Assembly (NCBI GenBank): GCA_017999435.1
Contig: JAGNLV010000004.1
Location: forward strand, 186,001 to 250,000
DNA from: Candidatus Zixiibacteriota bacterium
GTDB taxonomy: Bacteria; Zixibacteria; MSB-5A5; GN15; FEB-12
Direction of reading: 5' to 3'
DNA: 64,000 nt
In this document: piece after piece, positions 25,046 through 33,170 of the stretch
Position numbering within the stretch: the first letter of the stretch is position 1
Layout of the letters: each line of letters opens with the position of its first letter
Program-made: the position numbers and the translations under genes
The notes under the pieces: generated by a model
Told to the model about the DNA's origin: nothing
Database searches by the model: none
The model's input: the letters and a program-made list of their open reading frames with translations, nothing else

Positions 25046-25813
25046 ATGGGACACGCGACGACAACCATCTTTCGGCGGCCGACAGCCCTCCAGGAAACAG
25101 TCACCCACTACTGTCCCGGCTGCACCCACGGCATCATCCACCGCCTGGTGGCGGAATCGATCGATGAGCTGGGGGTGCGGGAGCGGACGGTGGGGGTGGC
25201 GCCAGTAGGGTGCTCGGTGCTGGCCTACAACTATTTCAACTGTGACTTTCTCGAGGCCGCGCACGGCCGCGCGCCGGCGCTGGCCACCGGGTTCAAGCGG
25301 CTGCGCCCCGACCTGATCGTGTTCACCTACCAGGGGGACGGCGACCTCGCCTCGATCGGAATGGCGGAGATCGTTCATGCCGCCAACCGGGGGGAGAAAA
25401 TCACCACGATTTTCGTCAACAACGCCATTTACGGCATGACCGGGGGACAGATGGCGCCGACCACGCTGCCGGGGCAGAAGTCGACGACCTCGCCCAACGG
25501 CCGCGACGTTGCGCTCACCGGCTGGCCGATCCGGGTGTCGGAACTCCTGGCGACGCTGGCGACGCCTCTGTATCTCGAACGGGTGGCGGTGCACACGCCG
25601 CGGCACATCCTCACCGCCAAGAAGGCGATCCGGCGGGCTTTCGAATACCAGGTGAAGGGCGAGTGCTTCTCGCTGGTCGAGGTCCTCTCGACCTGCCCGA
25701 CCAACTGGGGCAAAACGCCGGAGGAAGCGGAGCGGTGGCTGCAGGACAACATGGTGCCGTACTATCCGCTCCGGCGCTTCCGCACGCCCGAGACCACGGC
25801 GGAGGTGCGGTGA
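25046..25813 (+). CDS. korB: 2-oxoacid:ferredoxin oxidoreductase beta subunit (TPP-binding)
   Basis: 255 residues. Binds thiamine diphosphate (GDGDLASIGMAEIVHAANRG with the NNAIYGMTGGQ segment) and a 4Fe-4S cluster through cysteines including the N-terminal HYCPGCTHG. The start at 25046 has an AGGTGAGG ribosome-binding site, 7 bp after korA stops. The upstream in-frame extension overlaps the korA tail and is rejected. It shares a TGATG junction with korC. Substrate (2-oxoglutarate, 2-oxoisovalerate or pyruvate) is not decidable by eye. Confidence 0.92.
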   Translation: MGHATTTIFRRPTALQETVTHYCPGCTHGIIHRLVAESIDELGVRERTVGVAPVGCSVLAYNYFNCDFLEAAHGRAPALATGFKRLRPDLIVFTYQGDGDLASIGMAEIVHAANRGEKITTIFVNNAIYGMTGGQMAPTTLPGQKSTTSPNGRDVALTGWPIRVSELLATLATPLYLERVAVHTPRHILTAKKAIRRAFEYQVKGECFSLVEVLSTCPTNWGKTPEEAERWLQDNMVPYYPLRRFRTPETTAEVR

Positions 25814-26376
25814 TGGCGCAGTACGAAGTGATGTTCGCCGGGTTCGGCGGCCAGGGGATCATGACGGCCGGGCAACTGCTGGCCTACGCGGGGATCAAGG
25901 AGGGGAAACACGTGGCCTGGATCCCCTCCTACGGACCGGAGATGCGGGGCGGGACCGCCTACTGCACGGTGGTGGTGTCGGATGCGCGGATCGGGTCTCC
26001 GATCGTGACGACGCCCTGGTCGGTGTGCGCTTTCAACCGGCCCTCGTTCGACAAATTCGAGCCGCGGGTACGGCCGGGGGGCCTCGTGCTCGTCAACAGC
26101 TCGCTCATCGACGTGACCAGCAGCCGCACAGACATCCGCCAGCTGCTGGTTCCCGCCAACGAGATGGCGATCGCGGCCGGCTCCCCCAAATCGGCCAACA
26201 TCGCGGTGCTCGGCGCCCTCATCGGCGCGACCGGAATCGTGTCGTTCGACACGGTGCGCGCGACCGTGCGCGAGAAGATGGCGTTCAAGGCGAGCGTGCT
26301 CGAGGCCAACCTGAGGCTTCTCGAGGAGGGCCGCCGGCTGGCCGCGGCCCGGGTCGGCCAGGAGGACACCGTATGA
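25813..26376 (+). CDS. korC: 2-oxoacid:ferredoxin oxidoreductase gamma subunit
   Basis: 187 residues with the N-terminal family motif FAGFGGQGIMTAGQLLAYAG and the SYGPEMRGGTAYCTVVVSD block, both typical of the gamma subunit. The ATG overlaps the korB stop by one base (TGATG) and its stop overlaps the next ATG, so translation is coupled through the cluster. Completes the D-A-B-C set of a four-subunit enzyme. Confidence 0.93.
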   Translation: MAQYEVMFAGFGGQGIMTAGQLLAYAGIKEGKHVAWIPSYGPEMRGGTAYCTVVVSDARIGSPIVTTPWSVCAFNRPSFDKFEPRVRPGGLVLVNSSLIDVTSSRTDIRQLLVPANEMAIAAGSPKSANIAVLGALIGATGIVSFDTVRATVREKMAFKASVLEANLRLLEEGRRLAAARVGQEDTV

Positions 26377-26855
26377 AGCACGATTTCTCAAGACTGCCGG
26401 ACATCATCGGGAGGTATCCGGCCGAACCGGGGTCGCTCATCGCCGTGCTCCAGGATATCCAGAAGGAGTACAATTTCCTGCCGTGCGAGGCGCTGACGGC
26501 GGCGGCGCAGGCGCTCCACGTGCCGCTGTCGAAAGTCTTTTCGGTATCGACCTTCTACAACGCCTTCTGCCTCACGCCGCGCGGCGACAAGATCATCCGG
26601 GTCTGCATGGGGACCACCTGCCATATCCGGGGCGCCAAGCAGCTTCTGGAGCAGTTGGAGACGCGGCTGGGCATCAAGGCCGGCCAGACCACGCGGGACA
26701 TGAAGTTCACAATCGAGGTGGTCAACTGCGTGGGCGCGTGCGCCATGGCGCCGGTGGTCATCATCAACGACGAGTACCACGGAGACTGCAAGGTGAGCGA
26801 CGCCCGCCGGTTCACGATCGGAGCGAAGAAGGACAGGAAGGAGGCGGCCGAGTGA
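26373..26855 (+). CDS. NuoE/HndA-like 2Fe-2S subunit
   Basis: 160 residues with the thioredoxin-like 2Fe-2S fold of NuoE/HndA. An N-terminal helical part (GRYPAEPGSLIAVLQDIQKEYNFLP in part) is followed by the cluster ligands C-x4-C (CMGTTC) and C-x3-C (CVGAC). In complex I and in NAD(P)-linked bifurcating enzymes it relays electrons near FMN. The gene overlaps korC (ATGA) and the next gene (GTGA), so it belongs to the kor operon and not to the nuo operon at the window's end. Confidence 0.9.
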   Translation: MKHDFSRLPDIIGRYPAEPGSLIAVLQDIQKEYNFLPCEALTAAAQALHVPLSKVFSVSTFYNAFCLTPRGDKIIRVCMGTTCHIRGAKQLLEQLETRLGIKAGQTTRDMKFTIEVVNCVGACAMAPVVIINDEYHGDCKVSDARRFTIGAKKDRKEAAE

Positions 26856-28708
26856 AAATCACCTCCCCCGCGCAACTGAGCAGGCTGCAGACCGACCTGG
26901 CGGCGCAGGATAAGAAACTTGGCAAGAAGGTCATGATCTGCTGCGGGCCGGGCTGTCTGGCTAATGGAGCCACCAAGCTCGTGCAGGCGTTCCGCTCGGA
27001 ATTGGAGAAGAAACGGATCAGGGACTTCCGGGTCGAGGCGCTCAAGGAGACCGGCTGCCACGGATTCTGTGAGAAGGGGCCGCTCGTCGTGATCGAGCCG
27101 CAAGGGACGTTCTACACGCGGGTGACGCCCGCCGACGTGCCGGAGATTATCGAGCAGTCGATCCGCGGCAACCAAACGGTCGAGCGGCTGCTCTACCGGG
27201 ACCAGGCCACCGGCGAGCCCAAGACGACCTACCACGAGATCGATTTTTACCGCAAGCAGACGCGCATCGCGCTGCGAAATCTCGGGAAGATCGACCAGTA
27301 CTCGATCGACGAGTACATCCGGGTGGGCGGGTACCAGGCGCTGGCGAAGGTGCTGACGACGATGACGCCCGACCAGGTGATCACCGAGGTGAAGGCCTCG
27401 GGGCTGCGCGGCCGGGGCGGCGCCGGTTTCCACACCGGCCGCAAGTGGGAGTCGTGCGCCACGGCGGACGACTGGCCGCACTACGTCGTGTGCAACGGCG
27501 ACGAGGGCGACCCCGGGGCGTTCATGGACCGCTCGATCATGGAGGGGGATCCGCACAGCGTGCTCGAGGGGATGATTATCTGCGCCTTCGCGGTGAAATC
27601 GAAAGACGGCTACATTTACGTGCGGGAGGAGTACCCGCTGGCCGTGCAGAACCTGCAGCGGGCGATCACCCAGGCACGCGCGTACGGGCTCCTCGGCGAG
27701 GGCATCCTCGGCACGGAGTTCTCGTTCGACATTAAAATCAGCCGCGGGGCGGGGGCTTTCGTCTGCGGCGAATCATCGGCCCTGATGAAATCGGTGGCCG
27801 GCGAGGTCGGTGAGCCGCGGGCCAAGTACGTCCGGTCGGTGCTCAAGGGGCTGTACGACAAACCGACAGTGCTCAACAACGTCGAGTCCTACGCCAACAT
27901 CCCGGTGATCATCGCCAAGGGCGGCGCCTGGCTGGCCGCGATCGGCACGCCAAAGAGCACCGGGACGAAAGCGTTCTCGCTGGTCGGCAAGGTGCGCAAC
28001 ACCGGCCTGATCGAAGTGCCGATGGGGACGACGCTGCGCGAGATCATCTACGGTATCGGCGGCGGGATTCTCCACGACCGGCCGTTCAAGGCGGTGCAGA
28101 CGGGCGGCCCCTCGGGCGGCTGCCTCCCGGCCGACAAGCTCGACCTGCCGGTCGATTTCGACACGTTGACCGACGCCTACTCGATGATGGGATCGGGGGG
28201 GATGATCGTCATGGACGAGCGGACCTGCGTGGTGGACGTGGCCAAGTACTTCCTCCACTTCCTCGTCGAGGAATCATGCGGCAAGTGCACGCCCTGCCGT
28301 GAGGGGCTCTTCCAACTGCACGAGCTGGCCAACCGGATCAGCGACGGCCGCGGGACCGAGGCCGACCTCGCCCTGATGGAGAAACTCTCGGAAAACATCA
28401 TCATCGGCTCGCTCTGCGGGCTCGGCAAGTCGGGTCCCAATCCCTTCGTGAGCACGATCCGGTACTTCCGCGAGGAGTACCTCGCGCACATCCGGGACCA
28501 CAAGTGCCCGGCGGGCGTCTGCACGGCCCTCATCCGCTATGACATTGTGGCGGAGAAGTGCGACGGCTGCATGGCGTGCATCCATGCCTGCGCGGTGAAC
28601 GCGATCACCGGGCGGAAGGGGAAGGTGCACGTGATCAACCAGGATATCTGTACCAAGTGCGGCGCCTGTATGGCGGTGTGCCGGCGGGATGCCGTGGAGG
28701 TGGCATAG
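26852..28708 (+). CDS. NuoF/HndC-like flavin and NAD(P)-binding subunit with extra Fe-S domains
   Basis: 618 residues in three parts. Residues 1-115 form a thioredoxin-like 2Fe-2S domain (C30, C35, C69, C73). The middle holds the NuoF core with the FMN/NAD loop GLRGRGGAGFHTGRKWE and the N3-type cluster CGKCTPC plus a later Cys. The C-terminus has two 4Fe-4S ferredoxin motifs (CDGCMACIHAC and CTKCGACMAVC). This is the architecture of HndC/HymB and NfnB-like bifurcating subunits rather than respiratory NuoF. Starts at GTG 26852 inside the preceding stop; the upstream open frame is out of register with family N-termini. Confidence 0.92.
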   Translation: MKITSPAQLSRLQTDLAAQDKKLGKKVMICCGPGCLANGATKLVQAFRSELEKKRIRDFRVEALKETGCHGFCEKGPLVVIEPQGTFYTRVTPADVPEIIEQSIRGNQTVERLLYRDQATGEPKTTYHEIDFYRKQTRIALRNLGKIDQYSIDEYIRVGGYQALAKVLTTMTPDQVITEVKASGLRGRGGAGFHTGRKWESCATADDWPHYVVCNGDEGDPGAFMDRSIMEGDPHSVLEGMIICAFAVKSKDGYIYVREEYPLAVQNLQRAITQARAYGLLGEGILGTEFSFDIKISRGAGAFVCGESSALMKSVAGEVGEPRAKYVRSVLKGLYDKPTVLNNVESYANIPVIIAKGGAWLAAIGTPKSTGTKAFSLVGKVRNTGLIEVPMGTTLREIIYGIGGGILHDRPFKAVQTGGPSGGCLPADKLDLPVDFDTLTDAYSMMGSGGMIVMDERTCVVDVAKYFLHFLVEESCGKCTPCREGLFQLHELANRISDGRGTEADLALMEKLSENIIIGSLCGLGKSGPNPFVSTIRYFREEYLAHIRDHKCPAGVCTALIRYDIVAEKCDGCMACIHACAVNAITGRKGKVHVINQDICTKCGACMAVCRRDAVEVA

Positions 28709-28711
28709 CTC

Positions 28712-29497
28712 ATGGCAACGGTTACGATACAAGTCAACGGACGGGCAGTGCGGGCGGAGAAGGGCGAGATGCTGCTGGCGGTGCTGCGCCGGGAGAAGAT
28801 CGACATCCCGGCGACCTGCAACCACGAGGCGGTGGAGGCGTTCGGCGCCTGCCGGCTCTGCACCGTGGAGATCACCAGGGACGAGTGGAAGGGCTGGAAG
28901 AACTACGTGACCTCCTGCCTCTATCCGGTCGAGGCCGGGCTGATCGTGCGCACCCACTCCGACACGGTGATCGAACTGCGCCGGACGCTGCTCGATCTCC
29001 AGCTCGCGCGGCACCCCCGCACGCCGCTCATCCAGCAGATGGCGGCCGAGTACGGGGTTCTGAAGACGAGCTACGAGGAGGCGCCGGACGGGGACGACTG
29101 CATTTTGTGCGCGCTGTGCACGCGGGTGTGCGACGCGATGGGTTTCCGGGCCATATCGACGGTGGGGCGCGGGCACGGCAAGCGCGTGGCGCCGCCGCTT
29201 GACCAGCCGCCGCCGGATTGCGTCGGCTGCCTGGCCTGCGCCCAGATCTGCCCGACCGGGTTTATCACGTACAAGGAATTCGGCGCCGGGCGGGAAATCT
29301 GGGGCAAGCAGTTCCAGATGGTCACGTGCACGCGCTGCGGCGCGCCGACCATCACCCGCGAATTCGCCGACAACCTCGCCGCGCGGCGGGAGATCCCCCG
29401 GGAGTACTTCGACGTGTGCGACGCCTGCCACCGCGCGGAGCTGGCCGGCACCATGGGGCGGATCGCCCAGTGGAACCGGGAGGAGGCGGCGCGATGA
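28712..29497 (+). CDS. NuoG/HndD N-terminal-like Fe-S subunit lacking a catalytic domain
   Basis: 261 residues. A plant-type 2Fe-2S domain (C36, C47, C50, C69) is followed by two 4Fe-4S motifs (CILCALCTRVC and CVGCLACAQIC), the same order as the N-terminus of NuoG and of Fe-Fe hydrogenase HndD. The polypeptide stops there, with a short tail containing CTRCGAP and CDACH that may bind zinc or another cluster. No H-cluster or molybdopterin domain follows. It therefore looks like a wiring subunit between the flavin subunit and the ferredoxin-reducing Kor complex. Confidence 0.88.
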   Translation: MATVTIQVNGRAVRAEKGEMLLAVLRREKIDIPATCNHEAVEAFGACRLCTVEITRDEWKGWKNYVTSCLYPVEAGLIVRTHSDTVIELRRTLLDLQLARHPRTPLIQQMAAEYGVLKTSYEEAPDGDDCILCALCTRVCDAMGFRAISTVGRGHGKRVAPPLDQPPPDCVGCLACAQICPTGFITYKEFGAGREIWGKQFQMVTCTRCGAPTITREFADNLAARREIPREYFDVCDACHRAELAGTMGRIAQWNREEAAR

Positions 29498-29928
29498 ATT
29501 CCCGGTTGGTGGTGCGGCCGAATCTCTGCATCGGCTGCCGAACCTGCGAGCTGGCCTGCTCGTTCACCCATTCGGCGGACGGCAAGCCGGGGCGGTCGCG
29601 GATATTCATGCTCGACGGCGGGCACGAGAAGCTCTGGGTGACGGTCACGTGCCTCCAGTGCGACGACCCCGCGTGCGTCAAGTCCTGCCTCGTGGGCGCG
29701 CTCCGGCGCAACGAACAGACCGGGGCGATCGAGCTGAATCAGGAGACGTGCGTCAAGTGCATGGCCTGCGTGGCGGCCTGCCCGTTCGGGTGCGCGATCC
29801 TCGATCACACCCACGACCGGGTGGTCAAGTGCGACCTGTGCGGCGGGGACCCGGCCTGCGCCCGGTTCTGCCCGACCAAAGCGCTGGATTACCGGCCGAT
29901 CGCGCAAGCCGCCAAAAAAGCCGGCTGA
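29494..29928 (+). CDS. Four-cluster ferredoxin-type electron-transfer subunit (CooF/HydN-like)
   Basis: 144 residues with four cysteine motifs: CIGCRTCELAC, CLQCDDPACVKSC, CVKCMACVAACP and CDLCGGDPACARFCP. These are typical of CooF/HydN/DmsB-like proteins that carry four 4Fe-4S clusters. It lacks a signal peptide, so it acts in the cytoplasm. The ATG overlaps the preceding stop (ATGA), and a strong terminator follows. As last gene of the kor-nuoEFG-like operon it may be the electron entry or exit point of the complex. Confidence 0.87.
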   Translation: MNSRLVVRPNLCIGCRTCELACSFTHSADGKPGRSRIFMLDGGHEKLWVTVTCLQCDDPACVKSCLVGALRRNEQTGAIELNQETCVKCMACVAACPFGCAILDHTHDRVVKCDLCGGDPACARFCPTKALDYRPIAQAAKKAG

Positions 29929-29950
29929 ACCCGGCCCTAAGGAAAAGCCG

Positions 29951-29988
29951 GAGGCGTCGGCCGGAAACGGCCGACGCCTCTCGTTTTG
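29951..29988 (+). terminator. Strong intrinsic terminator closing the kor operon
   Basis: A perfect 13-bp GC stem (29951-29963 with 29968-29980), GAAA tetraloop, then TCGTTTT. It lies 22 bp past the last stop and faces the convergent fibre gene. Confidence 0.85.
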
Positions 29989-30012
29989 GGGCAATATCGG
30001 AGTGAACCCGTT

Positions 30013-31863
30013 CTATCGGTTCGCCTCGACCTTGTTCCTGAGCGACTCCACTTCCTGCCGGAGGGCGGAGAGCTCGGCGAGGATTGATGCGACGTCCGCA
30101 GCCCCGGGGTTTTCGGCCGGCGCCGGAACGTCCCCGAGCTCGGTCAATACGGGAGCAGCCGGCTGCGCGCCGCTCCCCTCGCCGCCCGCAACAGCCTCAT
30201 CGAAGCTGTAGCTGGTGGCGATGAAGAAGCAGTGCATTTGGGCGCCCAGAACAGAAGCTTCCCCGTCCAACCTCCTTGCGTTCACGTAGAAGGTATACAC
30301 ACCGGCGGTATCGGTTCGGAATAGCCGCATGGGGTTGAGAGTCGAGTAGTAGTTCCCGGCCACGGCCGCGCCGGGGAGCGCCCAGTTGGCATACCACCAG
30401 TCGTCGGCCGTTGTCGAATCATCCGACAGAGCGACGCTGACATCAGTGGAACCTGAGCCCGGATGATCCAGCTTCACTCTGGCCGTCGCGACAGCCAGGA
30501 CCCAGCCGGGCGCGGGCACGCGAATGGTCCGGGACAGACATGATTTCCACGAGCCGGTGCAGGCCGTCGATTCGTAAAGGGCGTTTTTGGCCGACGCCAA
30601 GCCGAACTCATCGACAATGCTGCTGGAGAAGATGGCGCCCGCGGTGAGGGTGTCCCGCACCTTGACGTTCCCCATGACGTGCAGTTTGGCGGTCGGGTTG
30701 GCGGTTCCGATCCCCACCTCTCCCCCGTCCTCGATCATGAGGCGGTAATCCCCGACGCCCGTTTCACAGAAATCGAGGCCGCCGCCGTAGTAGGCGACGT
30801 GATACTTGGTCGTCCCGGCGCTCTGATAAGCGAGGGTGCCGTTGAGGGTCAACTTGTGGGTGGGCGTCTCGGTCCCGACGCCGAGGTTGCCGGAGACGTA
30901 GGTGGTCGGGCCCAGGAAATAACCGCCGAAACCGCTCGCGCTCGCCCCGTAGACGCCCCGGCCGCTCGTCGACGTCCCCATCACCCCGAATCCGTCGTTC
31001 TCCGCCCGTCCGTACACGCCGGCCGTCCCGAGGCCCCCGGTCGTGCGACCGTAAATCGCGACCGCGGTCGAGCGCACATCCAGGGGATACTCCGGCAGCG
31101 TGTTCAGAATCCCCACCTTGCCGTCGCTCGTCCAGGTCATGATTTCGGTGCCGACGTCCTGGCTCCGCAGCCCGAGGGCGCCGTCGGGAATGTTGTTGTT
31201 CGTGGCGTCGTCCATGCGAAGGTGCCAGCGGTTCTGCGGCGTTTCGATGCGCAGGCCCGTCTCCCCCCAGTTAGAGGCATGCGAGGTCTCAAGTTTCAGG
31301 AAGGCCGTTCCCCCGCTCAGGCTGCTCTCGATATGCACCTTGTCTTCCGGACTGGCCGTGCCGATGCCGAGCCAGTCGCTGGCGGTCACCAGTCGCACGT
31401 TTGCTCCGTCGTCCGCCCAGCCGGAGTTCCCGACGCCTACTGCGAAAGCGGCGGTGTCGGCGTATTTCGCCCGGCCCGAGGTGTCGGCGTAGTTGGCTCG
31501 GATCGTATAGGCCGAGCTGTTCACCGGCAAACGGACAGCCGATTCCGCTCCCCCGTCCACGGCAATCGACAACCAGCGGGGCGAACCGTCGAAGTGCGAG
31601 CGGGTTAGCGGGGAGGTCTCTCCGAGTTGCACCTCGAAGACGCCGTACGAAATGACTACGTCGTCGTGCGTCTCCACCCATACGGGGGAGCCGCCGGAGC
31701 TCGCGACATAGAGCCGGAAGGTGAGTGCGACGGTGGTGTCCAGGGGCTGGCCGAGGTCATCGGTCAGGCGGCCCTGGAAGGTCATAGTCGAAGGGACGGC
31801 GGCCGCGACGGCCGAGGCCAGCAGCAGCACGGTTGGCAGGAACAGGGCGGTTAGGGGGCGCAT
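30013..31863 (-). CDS. Secreted fibre-like surface protein
   Basis: 616 residues. A signal peptide ends near residue 22 (AVAAA), and a mature N-terminus STMTFQGRLTDDLGQPLD is followed by a beta-sandwich-like region. Spaced GIGTxxPxxKLHV/LTL motifs (around SDWLGIGTASPEDKVHI, NLGVGTETPTHKLTL and VGIGTANPTAKLHV) are typical of tail-fibre-like and trimeric beta-helical surface proteins. The C-terminus is a coiled coil (SILAELSALRQEVESLRNKVE in part), often the trimerisation element. Probably exported and surface-exposed; a binding target cannot be inferred. No phage genes are nearby, so a prophage origin is not supported. Confidence 0.7.
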   Translation of the reverse strand: MRPLTALFLPTVLLLASAVAAAVPSTMTFQGRLTDDLGQPLDTTVALTFRLYVASSGGSPVWVETHDDVVISYGVFEVQLGETSPLTRSHFDGSPRWLSIAVDGGAESAVRLPVNSSAYTIRANYADTSGRAKYADTAAFAVGVGNSGWADDGANVRLVTASDWLGIGTASPEDKVHIESSLSGGTAFLKLETSHASNWGETGLRIETPQNRWHLRMDDATNNNIPDGALGLRSQDVGTEIMTWTSDGKVGILNTLPEYPLDVRSTAVAIYGRTTGGLGTAGVYGRAENDGFGVMGTSTSGRGVYGASASGFGGYFLGPTTYVSGNLGVGTETPTHKLTLNGTLAYQSAGTTKYHVAYYGGGLDFCETGVGDYRLMIEDGGEVGIGTANPTAKLHVMGNVKVRDTLTAGAIFSSSIVDEFGLASAKNALYESTACTGSWKSCLSRTIRVPAPGWVLAVATARVKLDHPGSGSTDVSVALSDDSTTADDWWYANWALPGAAVAGNYYSTLNPMRLFRTDTAGVYTFYVNARRLDGEASVLGAQMHCFFIATSYSFDEAVAGGEGSGAQPAAPVLTELGDVPAPAENPGAADVASILAELSALRQEVESLRNKVEANR

Positions 31864-32289
31864 AATGTCACTCCGAATGGTGGGATAGTATGGTTGTTAC
31901 GTTCGGACTGAACCGGGCCGGAGAAGTGCCTTCGGCGCCGGGAAGTTGTTCCTTCAAAGGTGAGCCGGCGCCTCAGCCGGATGCGCCGGCGGCCTGCGTC
32001 TACTATGGACAAGCTAACCCATTTTGGACGAAAGTCAAGCAGGACTTGGCGTTCCCGCGCACTTTGGCGCCCGCGGGCGCGACCGGGGCGCGGAGAACGA
32101 CAAAACCCCTTGACACCCCTCGGAAATTTCGGCTCATTAACCAGTTAGCGGTTTTCGACCCTTCCGCTCCCCCGCGGGAGTCGCGCTCGACCCCCCGGGG
32201 ACGCTACGGCCGTCCCGCACACCGGGGTCAGGAAACCATATCAGGACAGGTTCGTACGTACCTATAATCGTATCGGAGGCGAGATCAGC
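31864..32289. other. 426-bp divergent intergenic region
   Basis: Holds the promoter of the fibre gene (minus strand, 32011-32038) and the leader of the anti-anti-sigma gene. On the plus strand a TTGACA at 32110-32115 has no good -10 at 16-18 bp. A perfect TATAAT at 32263-32268 has no good -35. No coding frame here has both a ribosome-binding site and plausible composition. Confidence 0.6.
32011..32038 (-). promoter_or_regulatory. Sigma70-type promoter for the fibre gene
   Basis: Minus strand TTGACT (32033-32038), 16-bp spacer, TAGCTT (32011-32016) followed by G. The leader to the start codon at 31863 is about 140 nt, long enough for regulation, though I see no riboswitch. Confidence 0.55.
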
Positions 32290-32628
32290 ATGAAGATGAC
32301 CGACCGGGAGCAGGATGGCGTGGTCGTGCTGGAGCCAAAGGGCAAAATCATGGGCGGGCCCGATGCCAGCCTGCTGCACGACAAACTGCACGACATCATC
32401 GAACGGGGAAGACGACAGGTCGTCATCGACCTGGGCAAAGTGGACTGGATGAATTCGACGGGGTTGGGGATCCTGATATCCAGCTACACGACCCTGCGCA
32501 ATCACCAGGGGGAACTGAAACTGGCCAATGTGACGGACAAGATACAGTCGCTCCTCACCATCACGAAACTGGTGACGGTGTTTGATGCGTACGACTCGGT
32601 CGACGACGCGGTGCGGTCGTTCCGATAG
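32290..32628 (+). CDS. STAS-domain anti-anti-sigma factor (RsbV/SpoIIAA-like)
   Basis: 112 residues forming one STAS domain. The phosphorylation site is visible as Ser56 in VDWMNSTGLGIL, the position modified by RsbW-type kinases. In its unphosphorylated state this class binds the anti-sigma kinase and frees its target. GGAGG lies 10 nt before the ATG. It is followed by an intrinsic terminator and then by the kinase and phosphatase genes, making a partner-switching module. The sigma factor or other output is not in the window. Confidence 0.9.
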   Translation: MKMTDREQDGVVVLEPKGKIMGGPDASLLHDKLHDIIERGRRQVVIDLGKVDWMNSTGLGILISSYTTLRNHQGELKLANVTDKIQSLLTITKLVTVFDAYDSVDDAVRSFR

Positions 32629-32670
32629 CCGGAGACGCAGCGGACAGCCCAGGCGCGGAAATCATCATGA

Positions 32671-32703
32671 CAGGCAGACCTGCCCGGCTCTGCCTGTTTT
32701 TTT
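32671..32703 (+). terminator. Intrinsic terminator between the STAS and RsbW-like genes
   Basis: Stem CAGGCAGA (32671-32678) with TCTGCCTG (32689-32696), 10-nt loop, then seven T (32697-32703). It ends only 15 bp before the next start codon, suggesting partial readthrough rather than an operon end. Confidence 0.8.
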
Positions 32704-32718
32704 GGAGACAGCACAAGT

Positions 32719-33141
32719 ATGAAACGACCCGTCATCAAGGGAAACACCATCGTCGTCCCCTCCAGCCACGACTACCTGCCGACTGTCGACGAGTTCGTGG
32801 AGGGAATCCTGCGCGGCTGGGGAACGGACGAATCGGTGATCGCCGATATCGCCATCTCGGTCTCGGAGCTGGTCAACAACGCCATTGTGCACGGGGGCCG
32901 CGTCAACCCCGAGCAGCAGATCTCGATCGAGGTGACGCGGTCCGACAGCGCGGCGCAGATACGGGTGTCGGACCAGGGGCAGGGGTTTGACCCCGACCAG
33001 GTCAGCGATCCCCTGGCGGAGGAAAACCTCCTCAAAGAGGTCGGGCGGGGTATTTTCATCGTCCGGTCGCTGATGGATAGCGTGGATATCGACGTGAGCG
33101 CGGGCGGCACGTCGGTGACAATCACCAAGACGATCAGGTGA
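32719..33141 (+). CDS. RsbW-like anti-sigma serine kinase
   Basis: 140 residues with the GHKL ATPase fold of SpoIIAB/RsbW. The N box is SVSELVNNAIVHGG, the G1 box VSDQGQGFDP, and GRGIFIVRSLMDSV is the G2 region. Phosphorylates the STAS partner on Ser56 and holds a target protein in the absence of free STAS partner. It is shorter and simpler than RsbW of Bacillus but similar to many such kinases in diderm phyla. The terminator upstream implies lower expression than the STAS gene. Confidence 0.9.
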   Translation: MKRPVIKGNTIVVPSSHDYLPTVDEFVEGILRGWGTDESVIADIAISVSELVNNAIVHGGRVNPEQQISIEVTRSDSAAQIRVSDQGQGFDPDQVSDPLAEENLLKEVGRGIFIVRSLMDSVDIDVSAGGTSVTITKTIR

Positions 33142-33170
33142 CGCGACGCGGTCTGGCGCGAGTCTGACCT

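Noticed and set aside
30013-31863. Fibre-like protein as part of a prophage
   Set aside because: It has a signal peptide, its own promoter and no phage structural, integrase or lysis genes around it. GIGTxxP repeats are also common in non-phage surface proteins.
32263-32268. Perfect TATAAT ahead of the anti-anti-sigma gene as a promoter
   Set aside because: No acceptable -35 at 15-19 bp upstream (the sequence reads ATCAGG), and transcription from it would leave a leader of only about 15 nt. Kept only as a possibility in the intergenic note.
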